Assembly (NCBI GenBank): GCA_016718155.1
Contig: JADKEH010000014.1
Coordinates: 124,001-188,000 of the forward strand
DNA: 64,000 bases
Reading direction: 5' to 3'
Source of the DNA: Candidatus Rhodoferax randersensis
GTDB taxonomy: Bacteria; Pseudomonadota; Gammaproteobacteria; Burkholderiales; Burkholderiaceae_C
Part shown: positions 53,403 to 62,466 of the stretch, piece after piece
Layout: the number at the start of each line of letters is the position of its first letter
Position numbering within the stretch: the first letter of the stretch is position 1
Program-made: the position numbers and the translations under genes
Notes under the pieces: generated by a model
What the model was told of the DNA's origin: nothing
Database searches by the model: none
What the model saw: only the letters and a program-made list of their open reading frames with translations

Positions 53403-53749
53403 TTGACCGACCTCTCGCCGCGGTAGTAAACCAGCGGCGCTTGCTGCAAGATCACATGGCAACTGCGTTTCCAGATCATGATGTCGTCGCTCAGGCGTTC
53501 GTTCTCCTGCGCGGTGAGCAAGCGCCGCTCGTTCGGCGCCGTGTTGATGAAGAAGCTGCGGCCCGCCACCCCTTGCATGAAGTGCGCACCCAGTGGCAGC
53601 GTGACGCGCACCGCCTCGACCGGCGGCAGGTGGCAACCCAGGCAGTTGAGCGCGTACAGCGTGTTGGCCGACTGGCCCGCCAGCGCCAGCACCGGACCCA
53701 GCATGGATGCGGCCGCCAGCATGAAAAGGTGTGGGAAGGCGCGCCGCAC
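53399..53749 (-). CDS. Small monohaem c-type cytochrome
   Basis: 116 residues from ATG at 53749. Signal peptide about residues 1-24 (ending LALAG). One haem motif, NCLGCHLPP, lies near residue 35, followed by FMQGVAGRSFFINTAPNERR; no clear downstream Met ligand segment of class I type is visible apart from IMIWKRS. The short distance between haem motif and end suggests a small electron carrier or an accessory subunit. Translation is coupled to the tetrahaem protein by ATGA overlap, so they probably interact. The upstream aldehyde dehydrogenase gene ends 43 bp before it. Confidence 0.72.
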   Translation of the reverse strand: MRRAFPHLFMLAAASMLGPVLALAGQSANTLYALNCLGCHLPPVEAVRVTLPLGAHFMQGVAGRSFFINTAPNERRLLTAQENERLSDDIMIWKRSCHVILQQAPLVYYRGERSVK

Positions 53750-53792
53750 AAGGCTCTCGTCAACAAGGCAGCATGCGGTCCACGCGCTGCGG

Positions 53793-55223
53793 CTACTTTT
53801 TGATGCTGATCACCTGGGCTCGCGTGACCGCCTTCAAGCCGTCGACGCCAAACTCGACGCCGTAGCCCGAACCCTTGATGCCGCCAAACGGCACCATCGG
53901 GTGAATCATGCCGTGCTGGTTGATCCACACCGTGCCGGCCTGAATGCGGCCGGCCACCTCTTTGGCACGCTCGACGTTGGCCGACCAGACCGAGGCACCC
54001 AGGCCCGCGCTGAGCCGGTTGGCGCTGGCCACGGCCTGATCCACGTCCTGGTACTTGATGATGGGCAACACCGGGCCAAATTGCTCTTCATCGACCAGGC
54101 GGTCGCCGTCGTGCAGGCCGGTGACCAGCGTCAGCGGGTAGAAGTAGCCGGCCCCGCCCTTGGGCTCGCCGCCGCACACGATGGTGCCGCCAGCCTTTTT
54201 GGCGCTCTCCACCAGGTCCACCACCTTGTCGTACTGCATCTTGTTCTGGATCGGTCCCATCACCATGCCCTCGTCCAGGCCATTGCCCATTGGCATGGCC
54301 TGCGCCAGTTCCTTGAGCGCTTGCACGGTGGCGTCATAAATACTCTCGTGCACGTACAGGCGCTTGGCGCAGGCACAGGTTTGCCCCATGTTGATGAAGG
54401 CACCCCAGAACAAGCCCATCGCCATGGCTTTGGGGTCGGCATCGGGCAACATGATGGCCGCGTCGTTGCCACCGAGTTCCATCGTGGTGGGCACCATGTT
54501 GCGCGCCGCCGCCTCGGCAATGCGCGCGCCAGTGCGCCCCGAGCCGGTGAACATGATCTTGTCGATGCCGGGGTCGCTCACCAGCCAGGAGCCCACTTCG
54601 CCCGAACCGCTGACGGTATTGACCACGCCCGGGGGCAACACCGCGCTAATGAGGCGCACCAGCTCCAGCGTGCCAATGGTGGTGTACTCCGACGGCTTGA
54701 TCACCACCGTGCTGCCCGAGCGGATGGCGGGAATGATCTGCCAGATGGCAATCAGCAAGGGCCAGTTCCAGGGCGCCACCGCCGCCACCACGCCAAAGGG
54801 CTTGCGGTGCACTTCATCGCGGCGGGTGTCGTCCTCAAACACCACTTCCACCGGCAGGTCCAGGCTGGCGGGAACCTGGGTCCAGACCTCGCAGCCCCAC
54901 AGCTCGAAACGCGCGCCCGGCACCTGGTCAGGGCCGACGCCACCCAGCGGTTTGCCCTGCTCTTTGGTCACCCACTCGGCCAGGTACGGCGCGTTGGCCT
55001 TGATCACCTCGGCCACTTGCATCATCAGCGCTTTGCGCTCGGTATCGGGCCGCGCCGCCCAGGCTGGCTGGGCCGCACGCGCGGCGGCAATCGCTTGCTT
55101 GACTTGCTCGGGCGTGCACACCGGCACCATGCCCAGCGTTTCGCCGGTGGCCGGATTGATCGACGCCAGGACCTGCTCGGAGGCGACCGGCTGGCCATTG
55201 ACGGTGTTGCGATAGTTGTTCAT
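53793..55223 (-). CDS. NAD(P)-dependent aldehyde dehydrogenase
   Basis: 476 residues. Family motifs: AAVAPWNWPLLIAIWQIIPA, KPSEYTT, MFTGSGRTG (NAD-binding loop), MELGGNDAAIM with the general-base Glu, GQTCACAKRLYVH with the catalytic Cys, EEQFGPVLPI, and PFGGIKGSGYG at the end. No signal peptide, so cytosolic. In this cluster it is the logical second step: the amine dehydrogenase releases an aldehyde that this enzyme would oxidise to the acid after uptake. Similar pairs occur in aromatic- and alkyl-amine degradation loci. Substrate range cannot be read from sequence. Confidence 0.93.
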   Translation of the reverse strand: MNNYRNTVNGQPVASEQVLASINPATGETLGMVPVCTPEQVKQAIAAARAAQPAWAARPDTERKALMMQVAEVIKANAPYLAEWVTKEQGKPLGGVGPDQVPGARFELWGCEVWTQVPASLDLPVEVVFEDDTRRDEVHRKPFGVVAAVAPWNWPLLIAIWQIIPAIRSGSTVVIKPSEYTTIGTLELVRLISAVLPPGVVNTVSGSGEVGSWLVSDPGIDKIMFTGSGRTGARIAEAAARNMVPTTMELGGNDAAIMLPDADPKAMAMGLFWGAFINMGQTCACAKRLYVHESIYDATVQALKELAQAMPMGNGLDEGMVMGPIQNKMQYDKVVDLVESAKKAGGTIVCGGEPKGGAGYFYPLTLVTGLHDGDRLVDEEQFGPVLPIIKYQDVDQAVASANRLSAGLGASVWSANVERAKEVAGRIQAGTVWINQHGMIHPMVPFGGIKGSGYGVEFGVDGLKAVTRAQVISIKK

Positions 55224-55278
55224 AAATGGCTCCAGGTTGAAAGAGTACGTGTGTGAATCGGTGAAGGAAGTTGGGGGA

Positions 55279-56253
55279 TCACTTGAGTGGGCCGCCGATG
55301 CCAGTCAAGGTAAAGGACTGCGGCAGACCACCGTCGGTGGCGATCAAGGCGGTGTGCGACTGCCGCTCGGGCCGGACCTGCGTGCTGAAGGTTTGGCCGC
55401 CATCGCGGCTGCGCGCCACCACGCCCCCCAGCCCGACCAGCACCAGCTCGCCATCGGGCCGCTGCAGGCCTGCCGTGAAAGCCTGGTCGGTGCCACTTTG
55501 AACGTCGCGCCAACTTCGTCCCTGATCGGGGCTGATCAACACGTGGCCGCGCATGCCCCATACCATCAGCGCGCCGTCTTTCAGCGCCAGGCCGCCCCAG
55601 ATCGAGCCTTTGTAGGGCAGCTTGACGGCCGTGAAGGTGTTGCCCCCATCGTCGGAACGAAACAGCCCGCCGGCCTCGGCCGTGACCCACAGCGCGGCGT
55701 TGGGGCCGACAAAGATCTGGTACAGGTGGCGATCCGCCTGTTCGCCCTGGACCAGCGTCAACTTGTGCCAATTGCGACCGCCGTCGCGGGTTTGCATGGC
55801 ATGGCCAAAAGCACCCACCGCCAGGCCCTCATTGGCGTTGGCAAAGTACACCGAGAACAGCACCACCTCCGGCCCCGCCCGGTAGCGTGGCTCCCAGCTC
55901 TCACCGCCATCGGTGCTGGCCAGCACCACCCCGCCGTGCCCGACCGCCCAGCCCAGTTTGTTGTCCACAAAACATACGGCGGTGAGCGTCTCGCGCGTGG
56001 CCACGCGGCTCGCCTGGCGCCAGCTCTGGCCGTTGTCGTCCGACAGCAAGACCGTGCCGTAGTCACCCACGCTCACCAGCCGCTTGCCCGCGCGCGCCGC
56101 CGCCAGCATCGGCGCGCGGCTGGCCTGCGGCGCCTGGAACGCCACCGCAAGCTGCATGGGTGCTGCGGGCGCCACGGGCGCCGGTGCGGGCGCGGCCAAG
56201 GCCGTTGCCGCCGCCGCCACTGTCAAGAGCAACACGCTGCCGATACGTCTCAT
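55279..56253 (-). CDS. Exported YCF48/BNR-type beta-propeller protein
   Basis: 324 residues. Signal peptide residues 1-20 (SVLLLTVAAAATALA). The rest consists of repeated blades with the Asp-box-like S-x-DGG-x-(S/T/N)W pattern: SDDNGQSWR, STDGGESWEP, TRDGGRNWHK, SDDGGNTF, SPDQGRSWRD, SRDGGQTFS, a six- or seven-bladed propeller. YCF48-type proteins assist assembly of photosystem II in cyanobacteria, but in heterotrophs members are found beside RND/DUF1302/DUF1329 genes with unknown role. ATG at 56253 overlaps the upstream stop (ATGA). Likely periplasmic scaffold. Confidence 0.87.
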   Translation of the reverse strand: MRRIGSVLLLTVAAAATALAAPAPAPVAPAAPMQLAVAFQAPQASRAPMLAAARAGKRLVSVGDYGTVLLSDDNGQSWRQASRVATRETLTAVCFVDNKLGWAVGHGGVVLASTDGGESWEPRYRAGPEVVLFSVYFANANEGLAVGAFGHAMQTRDGGRNWHKLTLVQGEQADRHLYQIFVGPNAALWVTAEAGGLFRSDDGGNTFTAVKLPYKGSIWGGLALKDGALMVWGMRGHVLISPDQGRSWRDVQSGTDQAFTAGLQRPDGELVLVGLGGVVARSRDGGQTFSTQVRPERQSHTALIATDGGLPQSFTLTGIGGPLK

Positions 56254-56732
56254 GCCTCACCTCCCCAGCGCTTGGTGGGGGGGGTGCGGGCGAAAGCGAA
56301 GCCGCGAGCGCGCTCGGCTGCGGCTTCGCTCACGTTGAGGGACTGCGCCAGCCGCTGCATGAAAGTCTCTTCAAAACGCGCCAACTGACCATCGGCGTAC
56401 ACCACTTCCCAGATCATGCCGAAAATCTCTTCGCGCTCGTCCTCGGGAAAGCCGTCGCGCACTGCCTCGGTGAAGACCCAGTCGTCCAGCGCGGCGGCAA
56501 ATTCGCCACTGGCCAGGGCCAGCAGGCGTGCCACATCGTCCGCTGGCAAGGCGAAACGCTCGCGCACCAGCTTGGCCACCAGCACGCGCTCTGGTTGGCT
56601 GATGCGGCGATCGACCTGGGCGGCCTCGATCAACAAAGCCGCCACCGCCAGTTCGCGCCGGGCAAAGGGTTGCGAGGTGGGCGCGGCCGATGGCGGGTGG
56701 CGCAAGCGCTCAAGCAGGGATTGAATCGGCAT
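56250..56732 (-). CDS. TerB-like helical protein
   Basis: 160 residues from ATG at 56732. All-helical with repeated acidic pairs typical of TerB/DUF533 domains: ELAVAALLIEAAQVDRRISQ and IWEVVYADGQLARFEETFMQ are the two D-rich metal-site halves, separated by about 85 residues. No signal peptide; cytosolic or associated with the inner membrane. In tellurite-resistance-type modules TerB binds metals; its role in this operon is unknown. Between the RND transporter (8-bp gap) and the propeller gene (ATGA overlap). Confidence 0.75.
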   Translation of the reverse strand: MPIQSLLERLRHPPSAAPTSQPFARRELAVAALLIEAAQVDRRISQPERVLVAKLVRERFALPADDVARLLALASGEFAAALDDWVFTEAVRDGFPEDEREEIFGMIWEVVYADGQLARFEETFMQRLAQSLNVSEAAAERARGFAFARTPPTKRWGGEA

Positions 56733-56740
56733 GGTTGTCC

Positions 56741-59107
56741 TCAATGAACCAGCATCGGCGCACGCACCGGAGAACGACGCGGAATCAACACATCGATCAT
56801 GACTGCCAGGGCCGGCAGCATGGTGATCGCCATCACCATGTTGACCATGAACATGAAGGTCAGCAGCAAGCCCATGTCGGCCTGGAACTTGAGCGCCGAA
56901 AACGACCAGGTGGCCACGCCGATGGACAGGGTGATGGCGGTAAAGATGGTGGCGTTGCCGGTCTCCAGCAGCGCCTGCTTGAAGGCCGTGGCAATGTCCA
57001 CCCCTTGCGCCAGATAGAGCTGCAAGCGGTTGTAGATGTAGAACGCATAGTCCACCCCGATGCCCACCGCCAGCACCATCACCGGCAAGGTGGCCACGGT
57101 CAGGCCAATGTCGAGTTCCTTCATGAACCAATAGCCCAAGAAGGTGGCCAGCGTCAGCGGCAGGCAACAGGCCACCATGGCGCGCCAGTCGCGGTAAGTC
57201 AGCAGCACCAGCGCCACGATGGTGGCGTACACGTAGAGCATCATCGGCAGCTCGGTGGTCTCCAGCACTTCATTGGTGGCCGCCTGCACGCCGACGTTGC
57301 CGCTGGCCAAGCGCACCTGCACGCCGGGCAGTGTCTCGCGCTCGCGAAACGCGCGCACCGCCGCCACCACGGTCTTGATGGTGCTGGCCTTGTGGTCGGC
57401 CAGAAAGACGTTGACCGGCAGCACCGTGCAACCGGTATTGAACAGGCCGGTGCCCTCGGGCACCAAGCCGACCGAATTGGCCAGCGAGCGTTCGTCGCGC
57501 GCCAGCGCGGTCCACTTGGGGTGGCCCTCGTTGGTGCCGGCATAGGCCTGCTTGGCCAACTGGGCGACCGACGCGACCGACAGCACGCCCGGAATGTTGG
57601 ACATTTGCCAGGCAAACTGGTCCATGTAGGCCATCACGTCGTAGCGGTAACAACCGTCCTTGGGCGCCTCAAACACCACCGTGAGCACGTCCAGGCCGAG
57701 GTCAAAGCGGCTGACTATTGCCGCGGCGTCGCGGTTGTAGCGCGAGTCGGCATGTAACTCCGGCGCACCGGGTTTGAGGTGTCCGATGTGGCGGCCCTGG
57801 CTCTGCACCACGGCCACCGCAAACAGCGCCAGACACAGCAGCGTGCCGATGGCGGCGTTGCGGGTCTCGGCGATGCGCCCCAAAAACCCCATGAGACGAA
57901 CCCGCAGGCCGCGCAGGCGGTTGGCGCGCGCTATGTAGCGGTCGTCAAAGCGGAGGTACGACGCCATCACCGGCAGCATGATGAGGTTGGTGACGATCTT
58001 GTAGGCCACGCCGATGGAGGCCGTGATGCCAAGCTCGCGAATCATCGGAATCGGGATCAGGGTCAAGGTGGCAAAGCCGACAAAGGCAGTCACCAGCGCC
58101 ATCGAGCCCGGTATCAGCAAGCCACTGAAGCTGCGCCGCGCCGCGGTTTGGGCGTCGGCCCCGGCGCAGACCTCCTTGGCAATGAAGTTGATCTGCTGCA
58201 CGCCGTGCGACACGCCAATGGCGAACACCAGAAACGGCACCAGCACGCCCAGTGGGTCCAGCCCATAACCCAGCAGGCGCAGCGTGCCAAACTGCCACAC
58301 CACCGACACCAGCGAGCACAGCATCGGCAGGAAGGTGAGCTTCCAGGAACGCGAGTAGGCGTAGACGGCCGCTGCCGTGAGCACAAAGGCCAGCAGAAAG
58401 AACTGCACCACGCTCTTGGCACCCTCGGCGATGTCCCCGATCTGCTTGGCGAAGCCGACAATCTGGACCTCGAACTGCGCGTCCTCGTGCTTGGCGCGCA
58501 ATTCCTGCTCCAGCCGTTGGGCGAAGTCGAGGTAGTCCAGCCGGGCCTTGGTCTTGGGGTCGAACTCCAGCAAATCAGCCATGATCATGGCGCCGCTGTT
58601 GTCGTTGGCCACCAGGCTGCCGATGTAGCCACCGGCCACCGCATTGCGGCGAATCCGTTCCACCTTCTCGGGTGTCAACTGATCGGGCGTGATGTCGCCC
58701 CCAATCACGTCTTCGGCGCGAAAGCCTTCCTCGGTTACCTCCAGCACGCGCGTGGTCGGAGTCCACAATGACGAGACGGTACGCCGGTCGATGCCCGGCA
58801 GGAACATCACCGCCTGGGTCACGTCGTAGAGCTTCTTCAGCGCCGGTGCGGTCCAGACCTCGCCCTGGCGCGGGTGCACCACCACGATGATGCGATTGGC
58901 GCCGAACACTTCCTCGCGAAACTTGAAGAAGGTCTGAACATACTCATGGTCTTGCGGCAATTGCTTGTCAAAGCCGGCATCCATCTTGAGCTGCGAGGCG
59001 AAGAATGCCATCACCACGGTCAACACCGCAAGCAGGGCCAAAATGGTGGCACGGTGGCCAAAGAACAGGCGCTCCAGGCGCTCGACAAACTTGACGATCA
59101 AGGTCAT
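56741..59107 (-). CDS. RND/MMPL superfamily transporter
   Basis: 788 residues, two-fold repeated: a first span near residue 20-40, a periplasmic domain of about 180 residues, then a cluster of five helices (from QFFLLAFVLTAAAVYAYSRS), and a second single span near residue 405, periplasmic domain, and a last five-helix cluster ending at PMLVH. MMPL/hopanoid-transporter-type layout; the GVSHGVQQINFIAKE and GIGVDYAFYIYNRLQL segments occupy the place of the proton-relay helix. RND proteins of this class move lipids or hydrophobic molecules through the inner membrane. In this gene set it is expected to act with DUF1302 and DUF1329 proteins. Confidence 0.9.
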   Translation of the reverse strand: MTLIVKFVERLERLFFGHRATILALLAVLTVVMAFFASQLKMDAGFDKQLPQDHEYVQTFFKFREEVFGANRIIVVVHPRQGEVWTAPALKKLYDVTQAVMFLPGIDRRTVSSLWTPTTRVLEVTEEGFRAEDVIGGDITPDQLTPEKVERIRRNAVAGGYIGSLVANDNSGAMIMADLLEFDPKTKARLDYLDFAQRLEQELRAKHEDAQFEVQIVGFAKQIGDIAEGAKSVVQFFLLAFVLTAAAVYAYSRSWKLTFLPMLCSLVSVVWQFGTLRLLGYGLDPLGVLVPFLVFAIGVSHGVQQINFIAKEVCAGADAQTAARRSFSGLLIPGSMALVTAFVGFATLTLIPIPMIRELGITASIGVAYKIVTNLIMLPVMASYLRFDDRYIARANRLRGLRVRLMGFLGRIAETRNAAIGTLLCLALFAVAVVQSQGRHIGHLKPGAPELHADSRYNRDAAAIVSRFDLGLDVLTVVFEAPKDGCYRYDVMAYMDQFAWQMSNIPGVLSVASVAQLAKQAYAGTNEGHPKWTALARDERSLANSVGLVPEGTGLFNTGCTVLPVNVFLADHKASTIKTVVAAVRAFRERETLPGVQVRLASGNVGVQAATNEVLETTELPMMLYVYATIVALVLLTYRDWRAMVACCLPLTLATFLGYWFMKELDIGLTVATLPVMVLAVGIGVDYAFYIYNRLQLYLAQGVDIATAFKQALLETGNATIFTAITLSIGVATWSFSALKFQADMGLLLTFMFMVNMVMAITMLPALAVMIDVLIPRRSPVRAPMLVH

Positions 59108-59171
59108 AAACAGGGCGAAAGAGAGCTGCCGTCAACGCGCGGCAGCCAGGCCAGCAGCAAGCGTGCTTGGA

Positions 59172-61004
59172 TCAGAATGAACGTGACAGGCTGCCAAAGA
59201 ACAGGTCGCGGTCGCGCAGCAGGTTGTTACTACCACCACCCCAGAACTTGGTAACGCCGAGGTTGGCCTTCCACAGGCTGTCGCGGTCGAAGTTGAGTGA
59301 CAGCGTGGCCGCCTTGCGGCCTTCCACGAACGGCAGCGCGTTCGGGGTGGTGCCCTTCACGTCGTGCGCAAAGTCGAGCTGCGGCGTCATGTTCCAGCCG
59401 CTGGCCCAGACGTTGGCGTAGGTCAGCCCGGCCGAGATCACGTAGCCCCACGACAGGCGCGTTGGCAACTCGTAGTTCGGCAGCAGGTAGGGGATGTAGC
59501 CGGTTTTGTCGAGGTTGGGGTAGTGGGTCACCGCGAGTTCGCCCAGCATGAAGCCCTCGGCCGCGCCCAGGCCCGTCATCAGGCGGCCCAAGGGGCTCGA
59601 TGGCGCCAGCAGGTAAAACCCGGTCAGGTGCGCCTGCCACTTTTTCTCTTCAACAAAGCCACGTGATACCTTGCCGGGCGACTCGAACACCGAGTGCGGG
59701 TTTGGCGGCACGGGCACGGTGGGGTCAATGCCCACGCTGTCCTTGGGCCGGTAGGAGAGCTCGGCACCCACCGCCACGGGGCCGACGTTGGTGTTCATCG
59801 ACACCCCGAACACGCTGCGCTTGTCGCCATAGTCCTCGAAGTACTGCACCCCCAGCAGGTTCGACGGGCTGCCAGCATTGATGAAGCCGACGAAGGGCAC
59901 CTTGTCGTGGTAGCGAAGGTAGTAGAGGCCAAACTCGCTTTGCAGGGCGTCGGATTTGTAGCGCGCGGCCAAACCGAATTGCCCGGAGTCTTTGGGCTTG
60001 CGGGTCTCGGCGCGGTAGGCCACCGAGCCCGCGCCGGCCATGCCAAAGGCCGGGTTGAGTGTGCCGTCGGCCAATTGCGCCTCGTTAAAGCCATGGGCGC
60101 CACCCGGATCACCGACCGTGCCAAAGGGCAGACCGGCGCCGAGGAAGTAGTTGGCAATCGAGGTCGGAACGTAGGCGCCGCGAGAGCCCTTGCCGATCAC
60201 GTCGGCGCCAGAAAAGTAGGTGCCCACCGGGTCAAACTGAAAGCCGTTCCACTTCCACTGGTAGTAGCCCTCCAGACTGACGTTGTCGGACACACCGACG
60301 TTGAACGAAGCCATCGGGGCCGGGCGGAATACTTCCTTCAACTGCGTGCCGGGCGTGTGGAACTTGCGCAGGTCGATGGCGTTGGTGACGTTGACACCAC
60401 CATAGATGAAGATGTCCTCGCCCCAACTGATCACCTGGTTGCCGATCTTGACCTTGGCCGGGCGGTCGCCAATTTTGAACTCCTTGGCAACCCAGGCATC
60501 GAGCCAGGTGAAGTTTTGGACTGCCAGGTCCTTGGCCTCGTCCGACAGCGGCGTGCGCCGCGTGTCGTCGGCCTTGAAGTCGCGCGACCAGGTGCCGCGC
60601 ACCAGGCCCGAGAAGCCGCCTGGCGCCTTCAGGTACAGCTCGTGCGTGCCCTTGAGCGCCAGCGACGCAATGTCGCCCTTCTTGAAGTTGAGGTTGCCGT
60701 CGTCGGACTGCAGGTAGTTGAAGTCCGGGTTGGCGTTGTTGGGGTCACCGCCGGTGGTCAGGCCACCCAGCGTGCCGGTGACCGGGACACAACCGCCGTT
60801 GTCGTTGCCGATGATGCGGCAGTCGGTCGCGCTCAGGCGCTTTTGAAAGCCGACCGAAATCGTGGAGTCGAAACTGCCACTGAGCGTGTCGCTCTCGAAC
60901 TTGATCGCCATGGCCGAGGGCGCCGCCAGCAAACCGATGCCCCCCAGTGCGAAGGCACCGGCCAGGCGACGCTGACGATTGAACTTGGTTTTGCGTGATG
61001 TCAT
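59172..61004 (-). CDS. DUF1302 outer-membrane beta-barrel protein
   Basis: 610 residues from ATG at 61004, CAGGAG nine bases before it. Signal peptide to about residue 34 (LLAAPSAMA). The start of the mature part (IKFESDTLSGSFDSTISVGF) and repeated alternating aromatic strands to the terminal FFGSLSRSF, with C-terminal Phe, are typical of outer-membrane barrels; KVKIGNQVISWGEDIFIYGG is the DUF1302 signature. The Cys pair C-x9-C near residues 57-67 could form a plug or loop disulfide. Function unknown; it is assumed to be a channel or receptor for a poorly soluble substrate and nearly always sits next to DUF1329. Spacing to the DUF1329 gene is 31 bp. Confidence 0.9.
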   Translation of the reverse strand: MTSRKTKFNRQRRLAGAFALGGIGLLAAPSAMAIKFESDTLSGSFDSTISVGFQKRLSATDCRIIGNDNGGCVPVTGTLGGLTTGGDPNNANPDFNYLQSDDGNLNFKKGDIASLALKGTHELYLKAPGGFSGLVRGTWSRDFKADDTRRTPLSDEAKDLAVQNFTWLDAWVAKEFKIGDRPAKVKIGNQVISWGEDIFIYGGVNVTNAIDLRKFHTPGTQLKEVFRPAPMASFNVGVSDNVSLEGYYQWKWNGFQFDPVGTYFSGADVIGKGSRGAYVPTSIANYFLGAGLPFGTVGDPGGAHGFNEAQLADGTLNPAFGMAGAGSVAYRAETRKPKDSGQFGLAARYKSDALQSEFGLYYLRYHDKVPFVGFINAGSPSNLLGVQYFEDYGDKRSVFGVSMNTNVGPVAVGAELSYRPKDSVGIDPTVPVPPNPHSVFESPGKVSRGFVEEKKWQAHLTGFYLLAPSSPLGRLMTGLGAAEGFMLGELAVTHYPNLDKTGYIPYLLPNYELPTRLSWGYVISAGLTYANVWASGWNMTPQLDFAHDVKGTTPNALPFVEGRKAATLSLNFDRDSLWKANLGVTKFWGGGSNNLLRDRDLFFGSLSRSF

Positions 61005-61035
61005 GTGCTTGCTCCTGGAGTCGGTGCGACGTGGC

Positions 61036-62400
61036 CTAGCGCTCGCCGACGCGGCGCAACTCGTCGGGGTTGAATTTGTTCTTGTCGATGCGGCCATCGC
61101 GTCCGGCCAGCCAGTCGGTCTCGGGCCGCTCCTGGGTGGCGTTCTCGGCGATGTAGCGGCCTACATTGAGGTCGTAACCCATGAACTCCTGGCTGACACA
61201 GGCCGGAATTTCGGGCGCCACGATGATGCTGGACTCTTGCACCCGCCAGACCTTGCCTTGCGCGTCGTAGTTGTCCGCCACCATGATGCCCCAACTGTCT
61301 TCATCTAAATAGAACACGCGTTTCGGAAAGATGTGACGCATGCCTTCTTGCAAGGTCGCCTCGACCTTCCAGACCCGGTGCACCTCATAGCGCACCAGGT
61401 CGCGCTTGACATAGTCGGGGCCATAGACTTCGTTGTACTTGCGGCTCTTGTCGACCCACTTCCAGCTGTTGTAGGGAATGATCAGTTCCTGCTTGCCGAC
61501 CAGCTTCCAGTTGTAGCGGTCCATGGCACCGGCATACATCGGGTACTGGTCCACCGTCTCCAGGTTCTCATAGCCGGGTACCGGGTTGTCGTAGGCAAAG
61601 GTGGGCGCGCGGCGCACCCGGCGCTGCCCCGGAAAATACAACCAGGCGTTGCTGGCGGCATTCATGGACCAATGTGCCAGGATCAGCTCGCCAGTGCGCG
61701 CCGCGGGCGCCACCACCCCGTTGAGCAGCTTCATCTCGACGCCACCGACTTCGTCCACGCCCTTGTTGTTGCGGTTGTGAAAGGGAATCGTGACCCACTG
61801 GTCCTGCATCAGCGGTGTGAACTCCCCGCTCTTGCTGGAGAACAAGGTGGAGTAGTACTCAATGCGGCCCTCGCCGGTGTAGCGCAGCTTGTGGTTCCAC
61901 ATCGCCTCGGCGCCGCTCTTGGGGATCGGGAACACCACCGCCGCGCCAATCGCCTTCTCAAGACCCCAGCCATTGGCGGCGAGTTTGGCGTCCTTGGCAT
62001 TGACTTTGGAGCGCTCATAGACAAAATCCGGGAAGCCGCAGCTGCGCCGACTCGGGTACACGTCCATGCGGTAGCCCTTGAGCGTCTTGACCAGCGCCAT
62101 CTGACCTTCGGACAGCTTGTCCTTGTACTTGTCAACGTTGGAGGCGTCAATGGCGTACAGCGGCTTGTCGTCCTTGAACGGGTCGATGCGTTTCTGCCCG
62201 GGCTTCCAGCCTGACGGCGCGGTGGTTATGCCGCCGCTCCACTCAGGGATAGAGCCGTCCTTGTTGGCGGCGCGCTCGGCGCCGACCGGTGTCAATTCCT
62301 TGCCGAGCCGGGCAATCTCCTGATCGCTTGCGCCGGCCCACGCCATCGCGCTGACGCCGAGAAGACAGGAAGCAAGGGCAGTTCTTGTTTGCGGGTTCAT
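61036..62400 (-). CDS. DUF1329 periplasmic protein (LolA/LolB-like fold)
   Basis: 454 residues from ATG at 62400, with AAGGAA about nine bases upstream. Signal peptide to about residue 23 (VSAMAWAGA). Family signatures: IARLGKELTPVGAERAANKD and GSIPEWSGGI near the start, VFPIPKSGAEAMWNHKLRY mid-protein, WLYFPGQRRVRRAPTFAYDN and YNSWKWVDKSRKYNEVYGPD later. DUF1329 proteins share the lipoprotein-carrier (LolA/B) fold and are thought to carry a lipophilic compound between the RND transporter and the DUF1302 barrel. Essential residues are not known. Confidence 0.9.
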   Translation of the reverse strand: MNPQTRTALASCLLGVSAMAWAGASDQEIARLGKELTPVGAERAANKDGSIPEWSGGITTAPSGWKPGQKRIDPFKDDKPLYAIDASNVDKYKDKLSEGQMALVKTLKGYRMDVYPSRRSCGFPDFVYERSKVNAKDAKLAANGWGLEKAIGAAVVFPIPKSGAEAMWNHKLRYTGEGRIEYYSTLFSSKSGEFTPLMQDQWVTIPFHNRNNKGVDEVGGVEMKLLNGVVAPAARTGELILAHWSMNAASNAWLYFPGQRRVRRAPTFAYDNPVPGYENLETVDQYPMYAGAMDRYNWKLVGKQELIIPYNSWKWVDKSRKYNEVYGPDYVKRDLVRYEVHRVWKVEATLQEGMRHIFPKRVFYLDEDSWGIMVADNYDAQGKVWRVQESSIIVAPEIPACVSQEFMGYDLNVGRYIAENATQERPETDWLAGRDGRIDKNKFNPDELRRVGER

Positions 62401-62466
62401 CCGGGATTCCTTTTCATGTGAAAACGATCAACAGTTGCGGCAATCGCTGATAGGGGGCTGCCAGCG

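Noticed and set aside
53478..55256. 592-codon frame antisense to the aldehyde dehydrogenase
   Set aside because: Shadow frame of a gene with all ALDH motifs.
59694..60998. 434-codon frame antisense to DUF1302
   Set aside because: Shadow frame with no recognisable domain.
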